Program-made: the position numbers and the translations under genes | Notes under the pieces: model-generated | Seen by the model: the letters and a program-made list of their open reading frames with translations, nothing else | The model's database searches: none | Told to the model about the DNA's origin: nothing | Part shown: piece after piece, positions 46,775 to 54,600 of the stretch | Position numbering within the stretch: the first letter of the stretch is position 1 | Layout: the number at the start of each line of letters is the position of its first letter | DNA from: Mycteria americana | Taxonomy: Eukaryota > Chordata > Aves > Ciconiiformes > Ciconiidae | Length of the DNA: 64,000 nt | Direction of reading: 5' to 3' | Assembly: GCF_035582795.1 (NCBI RefSeq) | Contig: NC_134365.1 | Span: 43,256,135 to 43,320,134, forward strand

Positions 46775-46796
46775 GTCTGGGTTCTTCCAAACACAG

Positions 46797-47088
46797 TCAT
46801 TCGTTAGCTGGTTGGTTATTTACCGCTTCTTTGATGTGAGAATGGTGTGTCCAATCTTCTTTTCCTAAAACTTTAACAGCAAAATATGAACCTAGAAGGA
46901 CAGTATATGGCCCCTCCCATTTAGGTTCTAATTTGGATTTTTGTGAAAATACCTTAATTAACACTTCATCTCCAGGCTGTATATCATATACCTGTATTTC
47001 AGGTGGTGTGGGCTGACACCACTGACCATATTTCCCTTTTTCCTCAAACTCTTTTGGCATCATATTTTTGTTATTTTCTCATATTTGC
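46797..47088 (-). pseudogene. Integrase C-terminal domain remnant (pol end)
   Basis: An open frame (46797-47063) with PGDEVLIKVF, then a KWEGPYTVLL motif and a His-Ser-His-Ile-Lys ending. This is the SH3-like / GPY-F module of gammaretroviral integrases. The frame ends at a stop at 46797. Upstream it joins directly to the integrase head at about 47090, so the DDE core is missing. Confidence 0.88.
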
Positions 47089-47089
47089 A

Positions 47090-47330
47090 TTATCCATCTG
47101 TAATCTCTGAAAAGGGAAATAAACCCATGGCTGCCCTCCTAATTCTAAATTGGGCTTAATACTAGAGAACTTTAGGCAAGTCGGGCAACTGCTGGTAATT
47201 GGTTTTGCAGCAGCGTAGATTCCTGGCGCTGACCATATCTTCTGTACTTGATCAGCTACTGCTTCTGCTCCACCGTGTGCTTTGTTATGGAACCACCTAG
47301 CTACAGTAATTACGTATTTCTTTGGCAGTA
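47090..47330 (-). pseudogene. Integrase N-terminal HHCC zinc domain remnant
   Basis: The - strand reading frame shows a His-X3-His pair (HNKAHGG) followed about 30 residues later by Cys-Pro-Thr-Cys, the HHCC zinc module of retroviral integrase. Sequence leading towards the catalytic core is cut short at about 47090. Confidence 0.85.
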
Positions 47331-47388
47331 TAGGCGTTCTTCCAGTTGCCCATATTCCTTTGTCATCTTGTTTTGCTTCCCGTTTTCC

Positions 47389-47760
47389 CTATTGTTTCTT
47401 TTCTTCTGTTGAACAGTCTTTCTCATACGTGGTTTTCAGGTCTGATAAACCTGGCCTTTCGCTCCGGGTCACTGTAATCGCACACTCTCTCAGAGGCTGT
47501 TGGGCTGCAGCCTTCGCAGCTGCATCAGCTAAAGCATTTTCTTTACTAACTTCTGTAGCACCCTTAGTGTGGGCTGGACAATGTATTACAGCAATCTCTT
47601 TGAGCCCAGTAGACTGTGTATTTCTTCTCCACGTGATACCTTCTTCCTTGACGATGTAAAAAATCCTCGCTCTTTCCATAACGTTCCTGTTGCATGACAT
47701 ACTCCGAAGGCACATCAAGAGTCCACATAGATGTTGCCTCGCTTTCCTTTTTCCCAGAGG
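47389..47760 (-). pseudogene. RNase H C-terminal part (pol)
   Basis: The frame 47389-47718 contains ITWRRNTQSTGLKEIAVIHC, then an HCPAH motif and a downstream NALADAAAK with the conserved Asp: the second half of a gammaretroviral RNase H. Before 47718 the reading is frame-shifted. The first acidic catalytic residues are not present because of the deletion at about 47760. Confidence 0.88.
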
Positions 47761-48240
47761 TTAATTGTTGTCCCTTCCATGTGAAGGCAAATGAAGTTGG
47801 CTGCCCTTGCCTAACAGGATACTAAAAAAAGCAGCAGTTAGATTGATCATGGTAAAATATTTTGCCCAGTGTGGTATTTGGAGAAGTGTGGTAGAAGGAT
47901 CGGGTACCACTGGGTGTGGAGTTTCTACTTGTTGGTTAATTGCCTGCAAATCTTGTGCAAAGCGGTATTCTGGATCCCCATCCTCATCTAGTCTGTTCTT
48001 TTTTACAGGGAGTATAGGAGTATTATACAGTAACACACATACTTTCAAAATTCCTTGTGCTAAATATTGGTCTGTCTGTTTTTAGGATGCTCTTTTCAGC
48101 TTCTTGGAGAATAGGATGCTGTTTCACCGCCGGTGGGGTTCCTCCCTTTGTTTTTATGTTTATGGGTTGAGCCGAAACCAGCAGTTCTCATCAGTGCTAG
48201 TTTTACTCCACAGCTTTGTGGGTACGGTTTTCAATATTTC
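47761..48240 (-). pseudogene. Reverse transcriptase N-terminal (fingers/early palm) remnant
   Basis: The open stretch 47761-48048 has YNTPILPVKK, a YRFAQDLQAIN segment, a HPVVPDP motif and an AAFF motif following a Met-Ile-Asn-Leu-Thr sequence. This is the fingers and first palm strand of gammaretrovirus-type RT. The first palm motif reads NLTAAFF where an Asp is expected (usually DLxxAFF), so a catalytic Asp appears replaced. The YxDD motif and thumb are deleted. Upstream, 48049-48240 is frame-shifted RT start. Confidence 0.88.
48140..48157 (-). other. Internal exact copy of the polypurine tract
   Basis: The 18 bases TCCTCCCTTTGTTTTTAT (+ strand) occur here within RT and again at 46329-46346 in the polypurine tract. 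In the RT frame they fall in a conserved Lys/Gly-rich segment. Confidence 0.85.
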
Positions 48241-48310
48241 TGGTATTTTGGGCTCATTTTGTGAGCTTTCAGTGATCACACTCATTCCCATAATTATTAG
48301 GTCTAGTCCT

Positions 48311-48679
48311 TCAGGTGTGTAATTCTACATCTAGGGTCAGCAAGAGATCTCTTCCCAATAAGCACACTGGGGAGTCCTCTGCCAATACGAGCCTTCCCCA
48401 AACACTCTTATTCCCAATTGTTACTCATAAAGGTTTACTCAGACTCCTTTCTCCCCCTCCCATTACCCCATGTATTCTGGCTTTAGCTTTAGTTTCAGAG
48501 CCTTTTGGGGTAAAGTTTAGAAGGGATAGGGTAGCTCCCATATCTACTAAAAATTCAACTTCACAACCTTCAACTTCACCTGTAATATGTCCCTGCTGAT
48601 CCAGTGGGGTTACCTGCATATTAAAAATTTCTAATCTTTCTGCTTCCCCTTCAAGATCTGCAGGGTCTCTTTCCTCCAG
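48311..48679 (-). pseudogene. Protease remnant (pol start)
   Basis: Retroviral aspartic protease: an active-site FLVDMGAT segment (the family has D-T/S-G-A), and an LLGRDLL motif near the end. In-frame stops lie at 48425-48427 and 48311-48313. Met in the active-site triplet would abolish or cripple activity. It shares its frame with nucleocapsid, separated only by the UGA at 48680-48682. Confidence 0.88.
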
Positions 48680-48682
48680 TCA
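48680..48682 (-). other. In-frame UGA at the gag-pol boundary
   Basis: The frame through nucleocapsid (48680-48889) reaches a TGA followed by CTG and continues open in the same frame into protease. This is the gammaretroviral stop-codon-readthrough layout. UGA followed by C is a known leaky context. Confidence 0.7.
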
Positions 48683-48889
48683 TTGTGACAGCGAGTCTTC
48701 CTGGGGTGAATCCCCCCCGTGATAACTTCCTTCCTTTGTCCTCTCCCGTGGCCGGGGTGGGCATTCCCACTGTATATGCCCTAAGTTCCCGTAATAATAA
48801 CACTCCCTTCCAGCATTCCTTCCTCTTCTCCTTTCCTTTTTTCCTAGTCTTAGCTCAGACCTCGTATCCAGTCTTCTTCCTCCCCCCAC
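48683..48889 (-). pseudogene. Nucleocapsid remnant with damaged zinc knuckle
   Basis: An Arg/Lys-rich frame followed by Cys-X2-Tyr-X4-His-X4-Cys (CYYYGNLGHIQWEC). The spacing is that of a CCHC knuckle with Tyr in place of the second Cys. One knuckle, as in gammaretroviruses. It is one frame off from the capsid part upstream, so a frameshift lies near 48890. Confidence 0.88.
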
Positions 48890-49188
48890 CCTTGTCTCAC
48901 TCGCAAATTCCTTGCTAAAGCCACGGCCTTTAGCCTTGCCTCCTGTTCTTCTGCCTTCCTCCTTTCTTTACTCTGCTCAGCCTCTTGCCCCCCCTCACAC
49001 CCACACGCAAACACAGCAATACTCAAAATCTTTTGCAAATTCTCTCCCTGCCACCCGGGCATGTGTTCTTTAGTGTCACTCCAATTCAGATTATACCCTG
49101 TACATATATTCCAGAATAATTGGGCACACCTCTTGGTGTCTTCCCTTAGGCAGGGCATCTCCCCCACAATGCTGTCACCAGGTTTCTA
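48850..49188 (-). pseudogene. Capsid C-terminal remnant (gag)
   Basis: An open frame after a TAG at 49186-49188, with REDTKRCAQLFWNICTGYNL and a Glu/Lys/Arg-rich helix (SKERRKAEEQEARLK) like the charged end of gammaretroviral capsid. The rest of the capsid is missing, so a deletion joins the proline-rich region directly to this piece. Confidence 0.75.
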
Positions 49189-49700
49189 AGGCTGGCCCCT
49201 ATAAAAGGTTAATACTGGTGCAGTCTCTGCGGGGGCCCCAGGGTGCATAGCAGCAGGATTAGGAACGTGAGTCGTAGGCACAGGAAAGAGCCCAGCAGCC
49301 GGAAGGTAAACAGGAGGAGAATCAGAAGAAGGCAACAACAGATAAGGTGGGGTTGAACTACTCACAGGAATTTTTGGTGCAGTAGATTCTGCTGCTGCTA
49401 CAATTACCCCCTTTTTCTTTTTCGACTCTTGTCCTGGAAGTTTTTCCTCTTCCCAGATCATGCATGCCATGCAAACCAGTAACCCATTTGGTGTGGGTGC
49501 CTATCCTCCAGCTGATGTCTCAAATACATTGATTTTGTGTGGATCCATCCTTGTAATAAACAGCCATTCACCTTGGCATAGTTTGATTGCACTCTTCTTA
49601 GATAATTCCGCTGCACCGTAAATTTTCTCCCAGTTCTGTAAGACCTCGGCCGAGGGCGTCCCCTTTTCTAAGCCAAGTTTGTTTCCCGTATCTTGTCAGG
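49189..49700 (-). pseudogene. Matrix and proline-rich gag remnant
   Basis: One - strand frame runs from about 49690 to 49186, interrupted only by a TAG at 49501-49503. The first part (AEVLQNWEKIYGAAELSKKS) looks like a matrix domain. The second has clusters of Pro (SSSTPPYLLLPSSDSPPVYL) with a PPPY-like late-domain flavour. I could not identify the gag start codon. Confidence 0.75.
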
Positions 49701-50171
49701 GAGACCCTCCCGTTGAGTCCTGAGGTTCAGAAAGGACCCCCTTCCTTTCTAAGCTCCTTCTCAGGGAGGACTCTAGGTGCGGCTGGATCCAATCCTAGCC
49801 CTAGACTTGGTCAACGGTTTATATCTAAAGGATTATATTTCCCATTACTAAGAGGGACTCAAACCGCCTTCTGCATGCACCTACAGGCTGCACACTGCTC
49901 CTGCCTCTTTGTGCCCTTTACACCGATCGGGCCACGCACCCCTGCACTGCACGCGTTACGCTGCGCTCGTATCTGGGCTGCAGCAAGGGAGGGACTTGAA
50001 CCCACCCTGATACTGAGGAGGACTCAAACCCCCTGCGGTATTTTCTCCAAATCTGCTTACGGAATTTTAACACTCACCCTTGGATGCCACCCGCTCCAAA
50101 GGTCCCAGGTGAACTCATCTGATGCCGGCAGTTGGATGTTTGGAGATGAGAGGATCTGAAGGTGGTGGCCT
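49701..50171 (-). other. Provirus leader region
   Basis: About 470 bp between the primer site and gag, presumably the packaging/leader region. It is moderately GC-rich. The + strand frame at 49713-50159 (148 codons) is antisense and probably meaningless. Confidence 0.6.
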
Positions 50172-50189
50172 AGGATCCCATCTGGGTCA
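50172..50189 (-). other. Provirus primer-binding site, tRNA-Trp-like
   Basis: The - strand TGGTGACCCAGATGGGAT begins 3 nt after the 5' LTR. It matches the tRNA-Trp primer site used by avian leukosis-type viruses at about 15 of 18 positions as I recall that site. Confidence 0.75.
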
Positions 50190-50192
50190 CCA

Positions 50193-50486
50193 AACTGTTA
50201 AAAAGATTTCTTTGCCCTAGGTTTCCCACAGCAGAGTCTCAGATGTCCAGTTCCAGGAAAAAATAAATAATTTAATTTATTAATTTAATTAATTGAGTGG
50301 TACAGCAATAGGAGCAGCTCAAGCTGGGTGCCTACAGAGAGGGACCCAGAACAAAGAAATCCCTGGGCATTTATACCCTTACAATCTATGCACCCGTTCT
50401 TCACACACCTTGCACACGCCTCTTGCTCCAATGGTAATTTCTGGTCTTCTTGTTAAGAATCCAGTTAATTAACTTAGTTTGCAACA
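50193..50486 (-). repeat. Provirus 5' LTR
   Basis: On the + strand it starts TGTTAAAAAGATTTC and ends AGTTTGCAACA. TATAAA lies at 50370-50375 (-). An AT-rich stretch near 50268-50296 (TTAATTTATTAATTTAATTA) is absent from the other LTR. ATGG follows at 50487-50490. Confidence 0.95.
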
Positions 50487-50490
50487 ATGG
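50487..50490. repeat. Target-site duplication, right copy (ATGG)
   Basis: Matches ATGG at 46046-46049 exactly and directly abuts the LTR end. Confidence 0.8.
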
Positions 50491-51289
50491 CTTGCACCCA
50501 GCTGCTGTGTTCACATGGAGTAGACCTACACTGCATTTGGTGTGTTTAATTGCTATTACTCCTTGACCATCAACTGGAGTTCAAGTCACGTTATCTACCA
50601 GAGTGTTTAAAGGCAGAATTTTATTCTGCTCTGTTGTTGCGCTACAGCTACCTTGTCAGGCACCATCCTCAAGAGGCTGAAACCCTCCACCATCTTCAGG
50701 AAACTGAGGGTTGTAATGATACTGAGAAAAGGTCAAAAACTTCTGTTAAACCTGAATTTGATGTGATAGTCCAGAGCTTGGTCAACTGCTCAGCAGGGAT
50801 GGTATTAATCTGCAGCTGCCTTGGGGGAGTACTCCTGCACAGTAAGTCCTGTGCATAATAAACACCTCAATACCAAAGCAGGTGCAATCCCACAAAATAT
50901 TACAGTGAAAAAGGTTTGTTTTCCATTCACTACTCGAGGCTCTATAGCAGAGACAGCTAGCCATTTAGGCACACAGCTACTTCTAATCTATCACTTTCAG
51001 AGCTGTCACTGCACAGAGCCGTAGGTACATTAAGATTTACTACTACTGTGCAGTGAGCAGCTAGTTGCCTTGCAGATGCGTATACTAGTGTGATACTGGA
51101 GGACAGTCACTTCACCGCTGAAGGCCATGACCAGTGCTATGTATTTCCAGCTTTCAGTCATGTTGGCTTTTCAGTGAAGGTTTGCGCCAAGTCTATAGCA
51201 ACATATCTCCACCCCTGCACCCCCAAAGCACCCCAACTCACCTTACTTAGCTTTTTGTTGCTGAAAAAGTGCGTAACACGTGGGTTTAG
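50491..51289. other. Intergenic region between provirus and CSRP2
   Basis: About 0.8 kb without a recognisable gene or repeat. The short open frames on both strands are not protein-like. Confidence 0.75.
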
Positions 51290-51545
51290 GATACATCAAC
51301 AAGCAAAGCTTTATTGAATTGATACTCGGTATTAAAACTGTTACAGTGTGATAAACAAAGCAAGGAAAAAAGCAGTGCTTTTTAAAAAAAAAAAAAAAAA
51401 AAAAAAATGTCATCTGCTGAATGTATGGCCCAAGCACTACAGTAACTAGTATCAGTTTCACAGTAGTTAGTAACATTTAGGAAACTCTCTTCTTTCTTGT
51501 AGCAGGATCTCAGCAGAGCCGTAAGGGGTTTTGAGCCGTGCTCTC
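51290..51545 (-). other. CSRP2: CSRP2 3'UTR with poly(A) signal
   Basis: About 250 nt follow the stop, ending after AATAAA at 51310-51315 (-). Cleavage is inferred near 51290-51297. The transcript carries a run of 24 U (A24 on the + strand, 51384-51407). The short length agrees with the compact 3'UTR known for CSRP2. Confidence 0.75.
51310..51315 (-). terminator. CSRP2 poly(A) signal
   Basis: AATAAA on the - strand (TTTATT on +), about 230 nt after the stop codon. It is followed by the U/G-containing TTGTTGATGT. Confidence 0.75.
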
Positions 51546-51622
51546 TCACTGGGCGTGAACGAGGGCACCCGCTCCCTGGCCGTACCCAAATCCCTTGGGG
51601 CCAAAGTTCTTCGCGTAACAAC
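51546..51622 (-). CDS. CSRP2: CSRP2 last coding exon, residues 170-194
   Basis: Completes Gly170 and encodes [20 protein letters not shown] then VHAQ and TGA (51546-51548). The first Cys (C171) is the last zinc ligand of LIM2. The acceptor is TTCTCGCAG. Confidence 0.97.
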
Positions 51623-54600
51623 CTGCGAGAAAGATGAACACGTAGTGGCCAAGGCTTCTGGCTCGTTAATTAATAACAGCACTGTCTAGGCTAAGCCCCT
51701 CGGCTGCTTCCCGTTCATCACCAGAACAACCTCATTGGAAGCAACGCTTAAAAACATTTTGTAAAGCTGCGTAACTGCCATGACTGAACTCAGTAGCCGT
51801 GGCTGTTCGGTCCGCGTAGCTCCCAACCTCCTCTATGAAAACAATTCATGCATTGGTTCTGTGGCTAGGTATCTATTAAGACATATGTTGTCATCAAATC
51901 ACTGTGCAGATCAAGCTTATATCCATGATACCACGCAAGAAGGCACAGCAGGACGCTCGCTAGCTTGTTTCTTTATCTGATCTGCTCTCTGACCCAGGCA
52001 GAGGGCATGGGCTGCTGCTGCATTTCTCAGTATGTAATGTTTTGCTTGACACAGATGTAAGCTACATCAGCAGCTTCAGTAATATTTACTTCATTTCTCG
52101 GCTCTATTCCTATGACTTATAGAGCACTTCCATCTTGACAGGAGCCTGAAAGTTTTTTATACCAGGAGTAAATTCAGCATCTGCCCTTGTACCACATTAC
52201 CTTGAACCATAAACAAACGATCTTTGTTTCTTTCCTCACCTTTACAATAGATTTCTCCCTCTTTTTCAGTTAGGGTTGTAGATTCTAGGCTTTTTCCACA
52301 CTTGGCACATCGGAAGCAGTTTTTGTGCCATGGCTAGGGGAAAAAAAAAAAAAAAAAGATAGTTTAAACACACAGAATGCCCGTGTTGGTAAAAAAAATG
52401 CACTAACTGGAGATGCCTGCATCAGTATTGTTTATAGATGACTGGTGCAATAAAAATGAGTTCAAATGCACCAGTAGCAGACAAGAGCATCTGCATTTCT
52501 GCGAGTGGCCTAAAGCCCCAAATTCCACACAGCACCCTGCTCAGGGCAGCCTTTTGAAAGGTTTGGCTTGCTCTAATCAGTTCAGAGCAGATCTTGGCTC
52601 TCTGCAGCGAGTCAGACCGCTGGCAGACTGGCACACAGTTTTACACGGTATTTTCAGAGAACATCCCCTTTCTGCTGGAACATTCAGCCTCCATCACAAG
52701 CTACGCAGCACAAGACTGTTCCCTCTTCTGGGGGGAGAGCGCTCCTGTAGTCTGCTTCAAGTCTCTGGCACAAGACGATATTGAAGCGTCACCTCTGAAA
52801 GCCAAGGGGAGCACTCATCACCCCGCATTTCAAGTGCTTTTTGTTCAATTAAGTTGATTGATTTGACCATTTCCAATGCTAAGAAACGCAATTTTAAGGT
52901 AACTCCGCCCCGCAGTTGGTTCCCTACTGGAACCCACATAACATACCTTGCTCACTTTAAAGTCCACGTAGCAGGTACAAAATGCAGTTCCTTACCTTTC
53001 CAGCTCCTATGACTTTCTCTGCCGCATAAACAGAATCGCCACACCTAGAGCATTTCTCTGCCCCTCCGAACTTCTGAGCAAACTTTGAAGTGTTTGGATT
53101 TGTTGTGGGTCGGTGGGGAGAGGGCGTGCTGAAAGAAAAGGGACATTTGTGGCCTTTACTCTTTTACTAAATGACCTCTTGCTCTGCTTAACAACGCTAA
53201 CAGAGCGGCATCCAACACACAGTACAGAATACGGTACTTTTGCAAAACTAGAGAAGTAAGTTACCAGCAAGGCTATCCAATTACACTCGTAGGGGGAAAA
53301 AAACCCCAACAACAAGAGAAAGGCCATGCTTGAAAGGATAAAAAGAAGCTACTGTAAAAGTTAGTTTTCTGAGGAGCCTTCACCTTTTCACTTCTCTAGA
53401 AGTGCTGAATTCTGTATCAGGACATGGATTTATCAGATAGTAAGCTACAAACAATTCTGTTAAATTCCTGTCCACTGATCATAATCTGGGACCTGAACTG
53501 ATCACTGAACCTGGCTGGAGAGCATACATCATATAAACATCAAGCAATAGTTTGGGAACTTGCATGAAGCAAGTTGTCAGGCATACCTCAGCTTCTTTCC
53601 ACATGCTTTGCTTTACAGCAAGAACTTAATAAGAGTAAGAATGTTTACTATTTAATAGGCCTTTTGGTTTTAGCTATAATTAAGCACAAATGGTTTTTCA
53701 TTTGCCAGTTAAAAATTCATTCTTCTTGTAGCCCCAGATTCTCAGCTCTCCAAATCCACCCCTGCCAGAACCTGTTGAACATGTGCATTTGCAGCTCATT
53801 TAAGAGAGCAACTGGAGACCCACAGTCACCTCTGCAGGCTCGTGCAGAGCCATCAGCAGCTCCGTAATCCAGTCCCCTATGGCTTATGCATAGGGTTAGT
53901 GCACCTTTACCTGCACTAACTCCTGCTCGTATGGTGCCCACTGACACAGCCACCAGCGGAAGCTCTGCGCACCGCGGGTTAAATGCCCCGCATTCAGTTA
54001 TACGGGGGTATTTTGCAGCATTTCTATCCCAGACAACATGAACTAAACAAAACCCAGCCTGAAAGACTCCTCTGAAAACAGTACTGAGGGACAAGGGTCA
54101 CAGCCCCCAACTCAGTTCACTGACCTCTCAGGCTTGATGCCTAGTCTCTCTCCCCTGTCCATGTTCAGCGTGCCTGCCCCTTGGCCGTATCCGTAACCTT
54201 TTGGGCCATACTTTTTTCCATAGCAAGATTTGCAGTAAACTTCAGCATCATGAATCGCTACAGTTGTGCTGTCCAAGTTTTTCCGGCAGACCACTGGAGA
54301 AAAAAAAAAGTTAAACTGCCTTAAGGGAGCGTTCCATCAGCACATGTAGTAAGCCAAAAATCAAGTGAGAAGTGATGTTATGGGTTTCCTTGTCCACAAT
54401 TCTTCCTATTAGGCTGTGGGACCACCAGAGATTAGATGGAGCAGGTTGTCGTTTGAATTAGTGAATTATGCTTAGCCCTATAAAGGGCTTTATTCCCTCC
54501 CACCTCTTCATGACCGTGACATTTAAAGCCTGGAAACTTGCTGTGGTTTGATGAATGAGGCTGCTCAGAAACCCAGATAGTGCAGTCAGCAGTTTCCCTT

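Larger units (their letters stand above)
46050..50486 (-). mobile_element. Internally deleted gammaretrovirus-like endogenous provirus
   Basis: Two LTRs of 278 and 294 bp, ATGG duplications, a primer-binding site, a polypurine tract and gag-PR-RT-RNaseH-IN remnants lie in the right order on the - strand. Total length is 4.4 kb, against the 7-9 kb usual for such viruses. Missing parts are most of capsid, the RT palm to the start of RNase H, the integrase catalytic core and nearly all env. The pol remnants (protease, HCxAH RNase H, HHCC integrase head, GPY/F-like integrase tail) resemble gammaretroviruses. Several stops and frameshifts add to the decay, so it is a relic. It lies in the same orientation as CSRP2, about 0.8 kb beyond that gene's end. 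Confidence 0.95.

Noticed and set aside
46050..50486. Provirus as an avian leukosis-type alpharetrovirus
   Set aside because: The Trp-like primer site fits, but the 4-bp duplication, same-frame gag/pol with a stop, single zinc knuckle and integrase tail point to a gammaretrovirus-like element.
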